Positions 53,169 to 62,289 of a stretch of 64,000 bases of DNA are shown here, piece by piece. Location: assembly GCF_007830545.1 (NCBI RefSeq), contig NZ_VLLF01000006.1:186001-250000 (forward strand), given 5' to 3'. The position numbers were made by a program, and so were the translations under genes. This DNA is from Roseibium hamelinense (lineage in GTDB: Bacteria; Pseudomonadota; Alphaproteobacteria; Rhizobiales; Stappiaceae). Under the pieces are notes generated by a model that saw only the letters and a list, made by a program, of their open reading frames with translations, did not search any database and was not told the origin of the DNA. Numbering within the stretch: position 1 is the stretch's first letter; each line of letters starts with the position of its first letter.

Positions 53169-55985
53169 TCATTGTCCCAGTCTTTCAAGCAACGCAGGAA
53201 TGTGGACCTGGTCGGCTTTGTAATTGCCGGTCAAGCTGTACATTACGATGTTGACGCCGGACCTGAATGCGTAGTCGCGTTGAACCGGATCGTTCGGCAC
53301 AGTCGGGTACATGAATGCACCGCTCGCATCGATTGCCCATGCGGAGGCAAAATCATTTCCGGTGATCAGGATCGGTGACACCCCATCTCCCGCACGCACT
53401 GGCCGGTCAGCAAGTGCGTTGGTTTCCGCGAGACTTTCCACCCACAGCGGACTTGTCGCGTAGCGTCCGGGAAATGTGTCCAGGAGATAAAATGCCTTGG
53501 TCAGTACGTGATCGGGCGGAACCGGTTCCAGAGGCGGAATATCAAGATCTGCTAGGATTTCGCGAAGCTTCAGGGTCGCAGGCGTTGACGAGAACCCGGT
53601 TGAAGAAGCGGACAGATGGTCCCGGGTATCGAAAAGGATAGTGCCGCCGTTGCGCATGAATGTATCGATACGCGCCATGCTTTTTTCGGTTGGTTTGTCA
53701 GCGTTCGGATCGATCGGCCAATAGAGCAACGAGTAAAAGGCGAGCTCATCCGTTGCGATGGAGACACCCATCGGTGCACCCGGTTCCAGAGCTGTACGTT
53801 CGCTCAAATACTGGCTCAGACCCTGTAACCCTGCCGCGCTTGCGTCATCAATCTCGGGCACGCCGGTCAGCACATAGGCGAGCCTGGTTTCAAGGCTTGC
53901 CTCCAGGTCGCGAAGTTCTTCGGAGCTGGACTGTGCTACCGCATTCGATGCAGGTGAAAGACTTGCAAAGGCAAAAGCTGTTGCTGCCAGAAAAATAGAA
54001 ACAGCGCCTGCGCGGCGCAGACCAAGCCGCGACAGGCCACCAGCCAAAAGAATCACGGCAATCGCATCGGCGAGAAGCAGGATGAATGCAAGGCTGAACA
54101 ACAACGCCCTAAGGTCGACCGGTGCACTTGCCGGGTACCCCCGCTCGGTCACATTTGCAGACCATCCTGAGCCGTTCAAAGGCTGTAACGTATTTTCCGG
54201 TGTTAGCAGGTTCAAGGCGCGAAATCCGTCTTCTGTGCCGTAAAGCCCGGGTGGTGTCCGCCTTGAGGCCGATGCATTTTGAAATGCGGAGGTCGAAACC
54301 GGTGTGACATTCGATGGCGGTACGTCGAACCGGCCATACCCATCAAGAAGGCGCAATGGTGGAAGCTGGCCCTGTTCCCCTGTCTCCGCGTCGGTTGCTG
54401 CTGTCGCATTGGAGCCAGACAGAACACGCCGCAGCATTTCCAGGAAACTGCCGGAAAGGGGGAGATTCGACCAAGAGGTATCCGCTGTGACATGGAACAA
54501 GATGATTTTGCCCCTGCCCAGATCAGATGCGGTGACAAGCGGCGTTCCATCTTCGAGAGTTGCCCAGGTCCTGTCGGGCAGATCTGCTGTGGGTTCCGCA
54601 AGCACCTGGCGGTTTACGGTCACTTCGGGAGGGACGGCGAGACCGGTAAACGGTGAGTCGGCCGTGAAATCCGCCATGTGCTGAGGCTGTTTCCAGGACA
54701 GGCTTCCTCCCATAGAGCGCCCCCCTGCGCGAAGATCCACAGGGATTAGTGTGTCCGTGCCGCCAGCAGTGCGTGGTCCAGCAAAGCGCAAGAGTGTCCC
54801 GCCATCGCTGACCCAGTCTTCCAGTTCAACAACCGCTGAATCGGGAAGCCGTCCAACATCTGCCAGCACCAGAATGGAAATCCGTTGATCCAACAGGTCC
54901 GATACGGCTTCGGCAAGATCTGCGGACTTTGGAATGCGCAAATCAGAAAATGGGGTGAGAGCGCGCTCAAGGTAATATAGAGGCGACAAAAGCGGCTGAT
55001 CCAGATCAGATCCCTGGCCGGAAATCAGCCCGACCGTTCTGCGCCGCCAGCTGTCGTCAAGAAGCTGAGCTGCACCGGCTGCATTTTCGCCCGTGATTTC
55101 AACCCGCGCAATATCGTTGCGAAGCTCGCTTGGGAGTTCAAAGCGGGCCTCGGTTTCCAAGGCGCCTTGATCGAAAACGGCTTGGCTCTCGCCAAGCGGC
55201 AGACCTTTCAGATCGAGAACCCGGACACTCGCCGTCGTCAGCCTGTCTTGCGGATGGCGCACGACAGTGACGGTCAAGGCTTCGGAATCGTTTTGGAGAC
55301 GTTTGAGACCTTTGGGAACATCGAGCCCAGTTAAAAGGGTTATCTCAGCGTCGCCGACGATGCGCTCCAGGTCGCTTTTAAACGCGTCTGTCGCGTCTCC
55401 ATTATGTGTCGAGTCAGACAGCCACACAACGCTATCCGGTGCAACTTGGGCCGCACTTTCTTGAAGTTTGACAACGAGTTCGCGCCGGTTCGCAACATAG
55501 GGCTTGGGTTCGATGGCGCGCAGGCGCTCCAATGTGGTTGATGCCGCCTGAGGGGTTAGCGGCTGAGACGCGCCATCGGCGGTCGCCGCCAGAACGACTG
55601 GTCGACCGTCACTCTCTGCCAGTGACAAGATGCGTTCGGCAGCGCTGATTTGATCGTTCCACGATTTAGCCGAGGTCCAACCGTTGTCGATCAGTATCCA
55701 CGTCAGACCATCGCCGACCGCAATGTCCTCCGCCGGGCGCCAGATCGGTCCTGCAAGGGCAATGATCAGAACTGCTGCCAAAAGAAGCCGCAACAGGGTC
55801 AACCACCAGGGGCTGCGCTGCGGCGTTTCCTCGTGCTCGTCAATATCCATCAGAAGACGGGTTGGCGGAAACGACACTTCCCGAGGCTTCGGTGGTGTTA
55901 ACCGCAGCAGATACCAAATCGCCGGAAGCAGCGCGAGGCCAAGCAAGACCCAAGGAGCAGCAAAAGCCAATGGGAGGCCAAACAT
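53169..55985 (-). CDS. BatA-domain and DUF4159-domain membrane protein
   Basis: A 938-residue protein. The N-terminus is the BatA-type anchor: helix 1 (about 5-25, AAPWVLLGLALLPAIWYLL), the motif PKPREVSFPPTRLL, and helix 2 (about 60-80). A vWA/amidotransferase-like region follows (about 85-600). Two more helices are at about 628-650 and 660-680, and the C-terminal DUF4159 domain (about 710-930) has FYSLLYWPI, GGTILFDTRDH and FRSGVNIVMYSLTGNYK. DUF4159 proteins accompany MoxR and DUF58 in proteobacteria; the complex is linked to envelope integrity or aerotolerance, but the biochemistry is unknown. It starts immediately after the DUF58 stop. Confidence 0.9.
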   Translation of the reverse strand: MFGLPLAFAAPWVLLGLALLPAIWYLLRLTPPKPREVSFPPTRLLMDIDEHEETPQRSPWWLTLLRLLLAAVLIIALAGPIWRPAEDIAVGDGLTWILIDNGWTSAKSWNDQISAAERILSLAESDGRPVVLAATADGASQPLTPQAASTTLERLRAIEPKPYVANRRELVVKLQESAAQVAPDSVVWLSDSTHNGDATDAFKSDLERIVGDAEITLLTGLDVPKGLKRLQNDSEALTVTVVRHPQDRLTTASVRVLDLKGLPLGESQAVFDQGALETEARFELPSELRNDIARVEITGENAAGAAQLLDDSWRRRTVGLISGQGSDLDQPLLSPLYYLERALTPFSDLRIPKSADLAEAVSDLLDQRISILVLADVGRLPDSAVVELEDWVSDGGTLLRFAGPRTAGGTDTLIPVDLRAGGRSMGGSLSWKQPQHMADFTADSPFTGLAVPPEVTVNRQVLAEPTADLPDRTWATLEDGTPLVTASDLGRGKIILFHVTADTSWSNLPLSGSFLEMLRRVLSGSNATAATDAETGEQGQLPPLRLLDGYGRFDVPPSNVTPVSTSAFQNASASRRTPPGLYGTEDGFRALNLLTPENTLQPLNGSGWSANVTERGYPASAPVDLRALLFSLAFILLLADAIAVILLAGGLSRLGLRRAGAVSIFLAATAFAFASLSPASNAVAQSSSEELRDLEASLETRLAYVLTGVPEIDDASAAGLQGLSQYLSERTALEPGAPMGVSIATDELAFYSLLYWPIDPNADKPTEKSMARIDTFMRNGGTILFDTRDHLSASSTGFSSTPATLKLREILADLDIPPLEPVPPDHVLTKAFYLLDTFPGRYATSPLWVESLAETNALADRPVRAGDGVSPILITGNDFASAWAIDASGAFMYPTVPNDPVQRDYAFRSGVNIVMYSLTGNYKADQVHIPALLERLGQ

Positions 55986-56915
55986 TTAAAGCCCCCCGTT
56001 TTGAAACGTGGTGCCGCCGCCAGACAGTGCGGAGTGCAAGACCAACAAGGGTTCGGAAGCCGCTCTGTCGGTGTGATGCACGACAAATGTCCATCCGGCC
56101 CGCCGGGCCAGTTGCTGGAGTTCTTCACAGTGTGCGGTCAATTTTTGCTGATAGGCTTCCCGCCATTTCTCCGCGCGTCCAGCGGTCAACCGCATTCCGT
56201 GTTCGGGGTCCAGAAATTCGACCCGGCCATCGAACGGAAACGTTTCTTCTATCGGGTCGAGCACTTGGACTAAATGTCCGCGCGCACCCGTACTGGCGAC
56301 GCGCGAGATCCATTGTGATATTTCCGGAAGCGGATCTAACAGATCGGCAATCAAAACAACATCCGAAAAGCGTTGAATTCCAGAAGGGTCTGGCAAGGAT
56401 TTCGGTGCACCAAGATGAGTGATTGCATCCGCCAGACGCTCAGCCGCTTTCCGGTCCGAAAACGGCCGTGTAACACCGGGCAGTCCAATGCGTTCGCCGG
56501 TATGGGCGAGCATGTCGGCGAGCGCAAGCATAAGCACGAGGCTCCTGTCCCTTTTGGAGACTGGAGACAGTTTTGATTGAAACACCATCGATTTTGACAG
56601 GTCTGCCCAAAGCCAAACGGTATGGGCTGCCTCCCATTCGCGTTCGCGGACGTAAAGATGATCGTCTCGCGCGGACCGGCGCCAATCAATTCGTTTTGCC
56701 GGCTCGCCCATATGAAAAGGGCGAAATTGCCAAAAACTCTCCCCAGGTCCCGCGCGCCGGCGGCCATGCCACCCTGCAATCATCGAGTTGGCGACGTGAC
56801 TGGCTTCGACGAGCAAGTCGGGCAGTGCATCCGCGACTGTCCGCGCATCGCCGATCACATTTGGCCATGTTTTTTCGTCGACGGCTGAAGCTTCGTCCCG
56901 TGCCATGTTTGCCAT
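55986..56915 (-). CDS. DUF58-domain protein
   Basis: A 309-residue soluble protein. The DUF58 signature is ESFWQFRPFHMGEPAKRIDW followed by RRSARDDHLYVREREWE. A vWA-like fold comes next (VWLWADLSKSMVF with a MIDAS-like DLSKS, then LVLMLALADMLAHTGERIGL), and DVVLIADLLDP later. Such proteins are partners of MoxR ATPases and may be remodelled by them. It lies 21 bases after the MoxR gene and directly abuts the DUF4159 gene. Confidence 0.92.
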   Translation of the reverse strand: MANMARDEASAVDEKTWPNVIGDARTVADALPDLLVEASHVANSMIAGWHGRRRAGPGESFWQFRPFHMGEPAKRIDWRRSARDDHLYVREREWEAAHTVWLWADLSKSMVFQSKLSPVSKRDRSLVLMLALADMLAHTGERIGLPGVTRPFSDRKAAERLADAITHLGAPKSLPDPSGIQRFSDVVLIADLLDPLPEISQWISRVASTGARGHLVQVLDPIEETFPFDGRVEFLDPEHGMRLTAGRAEKWREAYQQKLTAHCEELQQLARRAGWTFVVHHTDRAASEPLLVLHSALSGGGTTFQNGGL

Positions 56916-56936
56916 GCTCGCTTTCCGCCCCGATCG

Positions 56937-57953
56937 TTAGGTTATGCTCTCTTTGACGCGCGAAATAACATCTTGAACGGAATAGCCATCGGCACGTGCG
57001 GCAAAGGTCAAAGCCATGCGATGCTGGAGGATCGGTTCAGCAAGCGCCAGAACGTCTTCAATTGAGGGGGCAAGCCGGCCATCGACAAGTGCCCGTGCCC
57101 GCACCGTCAGCATGAGTGCCTGGCTGGCTCGAGGTCCGGGACCCCAGGCAATCATCTTGGTTACGTCGCCAGCTCCATTGTCATCGATCGGCCGTGCGGC
57201 GCGTACCAGTTTCAGAATTGCATCGACGACGGATTCGCCCACCGGCATGAGCCGGACAAGCTGCTGTATCGCGGCAAGTTTGGCGGCATCAAGCGCTGCT
57301 GCCGCATCAGCCTGTTCCGCACCTGTTGTTTCAAGGATAATGCGGCGCTCTGCCTCCATATCCGGATAGTGCACATCAATTTGCATCAAGAACCGGTCGA
57401 GTTGCGCCTCAGGAAGCGGATAGGTTCCTTCCTGTTCCAACGGGTTTTGCGTTGCGAGCACATGGAATGGGCGCGGCAGATCGTGTGGTTGCCCAGCCAC
57501 CGTCACGTGATATTCCTGCATTGCCTGAAGGAGCGCAGATTGTGTTCTGGGGCTGGCACGGTTGATTTCGTCGGCCATAAGCAACTGAGAGAACACCGGC
57601 CCTGGAATGAACCTGAAGGCGCGGCTTCCGTCGGCCGCCTGTTCCATGACTTCAGCGCCCAAAATATCAGAGGGCATGAGATCAGGGGTGAATTGGATCC
57701 GTCTTGCGTTTAGGCCGAGCACGGTTCCGAGTGTTTCAACCAGCTTTGTCTTTGCAAGTCCGGGCACGCCGACCAACAACCCGTGCCCACCTGAAAGAAT
57801 GGTGATCAGACTGTGCTCAACGACCGCTTCCTGACCATAAATGATCCTTGCGATTTCCGAACGGGCAGCCTGGATGCTCTCAATGGCTGCCTCTGCGCGT
57901 TGCGCGATATCGTTGGCTTCTGTTCCGGGAGGGGGAGGGGCCATAACGCTCAT
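56937..57953 (-). CDS. MoxR-type AAA ATPase
   Basis: A 338-residue AAA+ chaperone-like ATPase. Walker A is GVPGLAKTKLVE, Walker B plus sensor region is LLMADEINRASPRTQSALLQ, and the MoxR marks RIQFTPDLMPSDILG and FHVLATQNPLEQEGTYPLPE are exact family features. MoxR proteins act with vWA proteins to assemble or activate complexes. First gene of a four-gene minus-strand operon with the DUF58, DUF4159 and vWA-like genes. The 245-base gap upstream separates it from the divergent DUF1285 gene. Confidence 0.95.
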   Translation of the reverse strand: MSVMAPPPPGTEANDIAQRAEAAIESIQAARSEIARIIYGQEAVVEHSLITILSGGHGLLVGVPGLAKTKLVETLGTVLGLNARRIQFTPDLMPSDILGAEVMEQAADGSRAFRFIPGPVFSQLLMADEINRASPRTQSALLQAMQEYHVTVAGQPHDLPRPFHVLATQNPLEQEGTYPLPEAQLDRFLMQIDVHYPDMEAERRIILETTGAEQADAAAALDAAKLAAIQQLVRLMPVGESVVDAILKLVRAARPIDDNGAGDVTKMIAWGPGPRASQALMLTVRARALVDGRLAPSIEDVLALAEPILQHRMALTFAARADGYSVQDVISRVKESIT

Positions 57954-58198
57954 TGAGAACCTCTATTTTGAGTTTCGTACACGATACCTGCCGGTGTGGC
58001 GTTTGTTGGACATGCCGACTGCGGGACCTATGTTTTTAAAAGCCTGGCGATGAACTGGTACTCTTGCATCTTAATCGTGGCTACATAAGTCGGAAAATTT
58101 TGCGAGACAGAGGCGGAGCGGTAATTTGTGTTCGTAAATAGCTCGTTCTCTCCGGCTTTTTGTGGGCCTGCGGTGCTTTTAAAGTTTGAATTTATGAG

Positions 58199-58849
58199 GT
58201 GAAATTGACCAACAATCACAAGCCTGCAAATCGAGAAAACAATCCGACTGACAGCGGTGCTGAAACTCTTGAGCAGTTGAAGGGGCTGCCATCCGGGTTG
58301 ACCGCATTGATCGAGCGGGCAGGCAGTAACCCGCGCGCCGCGCCACCTGTCGAGCTCTGGAATCCGCCTTTTTGCGGTGATCTGGATATCCGGATCGCTT
58401 CCGACGGAACCTGGTCTTATTTGGGGAGTGCGATACAAAGGGACGCTCTGGTGCGGCTATTCGCGTCCGTCTTGCGCAAAGATGAAGACGGCAAAACCTA
58501 CCTTGTGACCCCTGTCGAAAAGATAGGCATTACCGTTGAGGACGCGCCTTTCCTAGGCGTCGAAATGCACAAGGACGGTGGCGGCGCCAACCAGATGCTA
58601 GTCTTGCGAACAAATGTCGGTGATGTTGTGGAAATTGGCGGCGATCATCCGCTCCGATTCGTCGAAGACCCAAAAAACGGCGGCTTGAAGCCATACGTCC
58701 TTGTCCGGGGGCGCTTGGAGGCGTTGCTCTCAAGACCGCTGCTTTACGAGTTGGCCGAGCTTTTTGAGACTGCGGACGTTGGCGGCACGGACAAAACCGG
58801 GGTTTGGAGCGGTGGTGAGTTTTTCGCGGCTCCCGGAACGCCTGAATAA
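58199..58849 (+). CDS. DUF1285-family protein
   Basis: A 216-residue cytoplasmic protein of the DUF1285 family. The conserved core starts with PPVELWNPPFCGDLDIRI, then DGTWSYLGSAIQRDALVRLF, then YLVTPVEKIGITVEDAPFLG, and NVGDVVEIGGDHPLRF near the end. Structures in this family show two beta-rich domains, but no activity is known to me. The GTG start at 58199 has only a weak AGG signal next to it. It is divergent from the MoxR operon and begins a plus-strand run with the Nudix, DUF6111 and CCA genes, a neighbourhood I recall as conserved in Rhizobiales. Confidence 0.88.
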   Translation: MKLTNNHKPANRENNPTDSGAETLEQLKGLPSGLTALIERAGSNPRAAPPVELWNPPFCGDLDIRIASDGTWSYLGSAIQRDALVRLFASVLRKDEDGKTYLVTPVEKIGITVEDAPFLGVEMHKDGGGANQMLVLRTNVGDVVEIGGDHPLRFVEDPKNGGLKPYVLVRGRLEALLSRPLLYELAELFETADVGGTDKTGVWSGGEFFAAPGTPE

Positions 58850-58886
58850 GCACCGTTTTCCGGTAAAAACAGGATACGGTCAGTCA

Positions 58887-59552
58887 ATGGCTGAAATATT
58901 GAAACCCGAAGACACTTCCCACAGACACCGAGGCAACAGAGACATTCTGGAGCAAATTCGATCGACTTTTTCTGGTGGCGTATCGCCCGACTTGACCCGC
59001 GATACGGGTGATCACGTTCTCAATCCGGACCTCCCACCCTATGCGAGGTGGAGTGGCCCACCTCGCGACGCCGCTGTGTTGATCCCGATTGTGGCGCGCG
59101 CAAAGGAGCCCACGGTCATACTGACACTCCGTACAGGGCACTTGTCTTCACATGCCGGCCAAATTGCTTTTCCTGGCGGGAAAGTTGACGAAGCCGACGA
59201 AAGCGCTGTCGCTGCAGCGCTGCGTGAAGCCGAAGAAGAAATCAGTTTGCCGCCATCTGCCGTGTGTCCACTCGGGAGAATGCCGCCGTATCTGACCGGT
59301 TCCGGCTACAAGGTCGTCCCGGTCGTTGCCGAGGTCGCACCGGATCAACCGGTACGGCCGAATCCAGATGAAGTTTCAGAGGTTTTCGAAGTCCCCCTGA
59401 GTTTTCTGATGGATCCCATGCAACATCAAAAACAAAGCCTCGTATCGGACGGAAAGTGCCGATACTTTTATGCTATGCCGTTTGGAGACCGGTACATCTG
59501 GGGCGTGACCGCAGGCATAATTCGTTCCCTTTATGAAACGGTGTACCCTTAA
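58887..59552 (+). CDS. Nudix hydrolase, probable CoA pyrophosphatase
   Basis: A 221-residue hydrolase from ATG 58887; the longer frame to 58701 runs over the DUF1285 gene. The CoA-pyrophosphatase-specific motif LTLRTGHLSSHAGQIAFPGG leads into the Nudix box GGKVDEADESAVAAALREAE, ending EEIS. Such enzymes split CoA, often oxidised CoA, to 3',5'-ADP and 4'-phosphopantetheine. The N-terminal 60 residues (helical, HRHRGNRDILEQIRSTF) are usual for this group. It overlaps the DUF6111 gene by one base (TAATG). Confidence 0.9.
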   Translation: MAEILKPEDTSHRHRGNRDILEQIRSTFSGGVSPDLTRDTGDHVLNPDLPPYARWSGPPRDAAVLIPIVARAKEPTVILTLRTGHLSSHAGQIAFPGGKVDEADESAVAAALREAEEEISLPPSAVCPLGRMPPYLTGSGYKVVPVVAEVAPDQPVRPNPDEVSEVFEVPLSFLMDPMQHQKQSLVSDGKCRYFYAMPFGDRYIWGVTAGIIRSLYETVYP

Positions 59553-59812
59553 TGATCCGAGTTGTCCTATCGCATCTGGTTTTATTCCTGCTTCCATTTA
59601 TCGGGTATGCGGTTTACCTGTTTTTGAAGAAAAAAGCGCAAACCAAAGAAAATTGGCAGGCAGGCCCCATGCCGTGGCTAGCCCTCACCGGGCTTGTGCT
59701 GGTGCTTGGAGGTCTAGTATTTTTCGCAAGTTTCAAGCAAATGCCAGAAGGCACAGAATACCGACCTTCTCAAATGCGCGACGGAGTGTTTGTCCCCGGC
59801 GGATACGAGTGA
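59552..59812 (+). CDS. DUF6111-family small membrane protein
   Basis: An 86-residue protein with two membrane helices (about 3-25 and 42-62), a basic loop between them (KKKAQTKENWQAG) and a short tail ending in PGGYE. I recall this as the DUF6111 type found between the Nudix and CCA-adding genes in related bacteria. No activity is known. Its ATG overlaps the Nudix stop, so the two are translated together; the CCA gene starts 4 bases after its own stop. Confidence 0.82.
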   Translation: MIRVVLSHLVLFLLPFIGYAVYLFLKKKAQTKENWQAGPMPWLALTGLVLVLGGLVFFASFKQMPEGTEYRPSQMRDGVFVPGGYE

Positions 59813-59815
59813 TTT

Positions 59816-61039
59816 ATGAACCGTCTGCAAGATGCGCCGTGGTTGTTTGCCCCGGGCATACAAAGAGTGTTTGAAGCCGTTGAACAAGATGGTGACCGGG
59901 CACGGGCCGTCGGTGGTGCAGTGCGCAACGCGATCTTGGGGCAACCTGTCAGCGATATCGACATTGCAACGACGGCAGTGCCCAAAGCGGTTGTGGACCG
60001 CGTACAGGCTGCAGGTTTAAAGGCGGTTGCAACCGGGATTGACCATGGAACCGTTACAGTGATCAGTGAGGGCGTTCCCTATGAGCTCACGACACTTCGC
60101 CAGGATATCGAAACATTTGGGCGCCAGGCGCGCGTTCATTTCGGCACTGATTGGCGGCTGGACGCCCAAAGGCGGGATTTCACGCTCAACGCGCTTTACG
60201 CAGACAGGAATGGTAGGCTGTTCGATCCCCTCGGTGGGCTTGCAGACTGCAGGGCCGGTATCGTCCGCTTCATTGGCGATCCAGACCAGCGCATTCGCGA
60301 GGATTATCTTCGTATTCTAAGGTTTTTTAGGATGCACGCGGCTTATGGTACCGGGCCTTTAGACCCTGAGGGCCTTGATGCGTGTGCCCGCCAGCGTGAT
60401 GGGCTTCGCCATTTGTCTGCAGAACGCATTGGCGCAGAAATGAAAAAGCTCGTGAGTGCACGGGAGGCTCCGTACTGTATTCAGGAAATGGAGGACCGGG
60501 GTCTTCTGGAAATAACCACGGGGGGCATATCGCGGACCGCGGACTTCGCAGCCTTGCGGAGCCTCGACGAATATGCGGAAGAAGCCAGCCACCCCCCACT
60601 TTGTTTCACTGTTCTCGCAGGTTTCGTTTCGGAAGACCTTCATCGTGTTGCAGACCGATTCCGGCTTTCAAACCTTGACCGAAAGCGCGTGGCTTCTGCG
60701 TTGAAAGCGACATCGTTCTTGGAGCCGTCGCTTCAGCCCCGTCACTTGCGTGAGGCATTGGTGGATGTCGGCCGGCAGGCAGCAATTGATGGCCTCTTGA
60801 TGATCTGGGCGCGTACTCGGGCCAATGCCGGCGCAAAGTTCGACGAGCATAGTTTCGCAGCAGCGCTCGATTCGCTCCGCAGCCTGGATGTTCCGGTCTT
60901 TCCGGTCGCCGGAAATGATCTGCTTGGGGCCGGTTTGACACCCGGACCTGATCTCGGTCGAACGCTAGAGCACTTGCGCAGCCGGTGGCGTGCTTCCGAC
61001 TTCAGGCTTTCGAAAACAGAGCTTTTGGAATTACTTTAG
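59816..61039 (+). CDS. CCA-adding tRNA nucleotidyltransferase (or poly(A) polymerase family member)
   Basis: A 407-residue class II nucleotidyltransferase. RAVGGAVRNAILGQPVSDID gives the glycine loop and the DID metal-binding pair. ELTTLRQDIETFG and RRDFTLNALYADRNGRLFDP are next, then GDPDQRIREDYLRILRFFR. It adds or repairs the 3' CCA of tRNAs; one letter-level feature (VGGAVRN instead of VGGxVRD) is common in alphaproteobacterial members. The tRNA-Met gene in this window encodes its CCA, so the enzyme would mainly repair. Separation from poly(A) polymerase by sequence alone is not certain. Confidence 0.9.
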   Translation: MNRLQDAPWLFAPGIQRVFEAVEQDGDRARAVGGAVRNAILGQPVSDIDIATTAVPKAVVDRVQAAGLKAVATGIDHGTVTVISEGVPYELTTLRQDIETFGRQARVHFGTDWRLDAQRRDFTLNALYADRNGRLFDPLGGLADCRAGIVRFIGDPDQRIREDYLRILRFFRMHAAYGTGPLDPEGLDACARQRDGLRHLSAERIGAEMKKLVSAREAPYCIQEMEDRGLLEITTGGISRTADFAALRSLDEYAEEASHPPLCFTVLAGFVSEDLHRVADRFRLSNLDRKRVASALKATSFLEPSLQPRHLREALVDVGRQAAIDGLLMIWARTRANAGAKFDEHSFAAALDSLRSLDVPVFPVAGNDLLGAGLTPGPDLGRTLEHLRSRWRASDFRLSKTELLELL

Positions 61040-61155
61040 TGACGCGTTCTGCGCAGCGGCCGCGGCGGTGTCGCTCAAACGTCTGCTATATCAATTATTC
61101 TTTAGGCTGTTTGGGCTAAGTTTTCTCCACTAGCGTGCAGAAAACAGGTCCTTGA

Positions 61156-62277
61156 ATGGAAATCGTCCTGATCGCCGACGGCAAACTAACCGAAACTTCG
61201 CTCCTGAGAAAACTGCCATTGTTTTTTCAGGCGCGGCTCGCGGATATGTCCGGCGTGAGTGAACGCGCAATCGGCGACGCATCGCTTGTTGTTATCGACA
61301 TGTGCCGGGCTACCCCTGACGGCATCAAAAACCTCAAGCGAGCGGCGAAATCATTTGCGCAATTGCCTGTTATCGCAATCGTCGATACCGCCGACCGACG
61401 TGAAGTGGTGCAAGCTGCGTCCATCTGCACAGTCGACCTTTTTGACCGGGCGAGCGACGTAGACCAACTGATACGTAAGATCCGCGAAAAACTGGGCGAT
61501 CAAAGCCATGTGGAGTATCCAGATGACTTGCCGGGCGCGGTACGGGAGGCTTTCCAACAAGTTACACGCACAATGGATGAAATTTTTCTGTCCACTGTTT
61601 CTTCGTCAAACATGCCCGTACGCATGTTGGTGCAATCTGCGAAAAGTATCGGAGAGCTCGTTTCGCGGGAGGGCGTTGGCAATTGGTTGCGGGCGGTTCA
61701 GCTTCATCACAGCCATACATGCCGTCACTCAATGATGGTTGCAGGTTTCGCAAGTGCTCTTGCCCAGGCCATGGATCTATCCGCAGCCGACCAGGAAACG
61801 GTTGTGGCGGGCGGTCTGCTGCATGACATTGGAAAAATGAAGATCCCGATAAGCATCCTGGAAAAGCCAGGGGATCTAACCGACAGTGAGCGGGCATTGA
61901 TCAAAAAGCATCCCGAATTCGGGCGTGAAATCCTCAAGACCCGCCTGGAGGTTCCGCGCGAGCTGAAGAAAATTGCCGTTCAACATCATGAATATCTGGA
62001 TGGAACAGGATATCCAAATGGCCTGAAGGCCAAGGACATAGACCAATATGTGCGTATTGTGACGATTTGCGATATCTTTTGTGCACTGATCGAGGCGCGC
62101 TCCTACAAGGACAGCCTGCCGCCACGTGCCGCTGTAGCCGCAATGAAATCACTTGGCTCCAAACTTGACCAGCAATTGCTCGCCAAGTTTGTTCCGCTTG
62201 TTGTAACAACAGAATTTGCCGGTGTTCAGCGCATCCCCGAAGATGCTGCCTCTGAAAGTCTCAGCAGGAGCGCATGA
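61156..62277 (+). CDS. HD-GYP domain cyclic-di-GMP phosphodiesterase
   Basis: A 373-residue protein. The first 115 residues look like a receiver with changed key positions: the start MEIVLIADGKL lacks the acidic pair, but an Asp remains in SLVVIDMCRA. A helical linker follows. The HD-GYP domain (about 175-345) has HSHTCRHSMMVAG, GGLLHDIGKMKIPISIL, KKHPEFGREIL and HHEYLDGTGYPNGL, then VTICDIFCALIEARSYKD. The HD pair and GYP motif are intact, so it should hydrolyse c-di-GMP. Together with the receiver-EAL gene at the window start it shows two enzyme types for the same signal. It converges with hemF. Confidence 0.9.
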   Translation: MEIVLIADGKLTETSLLRKLPLFFQARLADMSGVSERAIGDASLVVIDMCRATPDGIKNLKRAAKSFAQLPVIAIVDTADRREVVQAASICTVDLFDRASDVDQLIRKIREKLGDQSHVEYPDDLPGAVREAFQQVTRTMDEIFLSTVSSSNMPVRMLVQSAKSIGELVSREGVGNWLRAVQLHHSHTCRHSMMVAGFASALAQAMDLSAADQETVVAGGLLHDIGKMKIPISILEKPGDLTDSERALIKKHPEFGREILKTRLEVPRELKKIAVQHHEYLDGTGYPNGLKAKDIDQYVRIVTICDIFCALIEARSYKDSLPPRAAVAAMKSLGSKLDQQLLAKFVPLVVTTEFAGVQRIPEDAASESLSRSA

Positions 62278-62289
62278 TGACCCGCGTTT

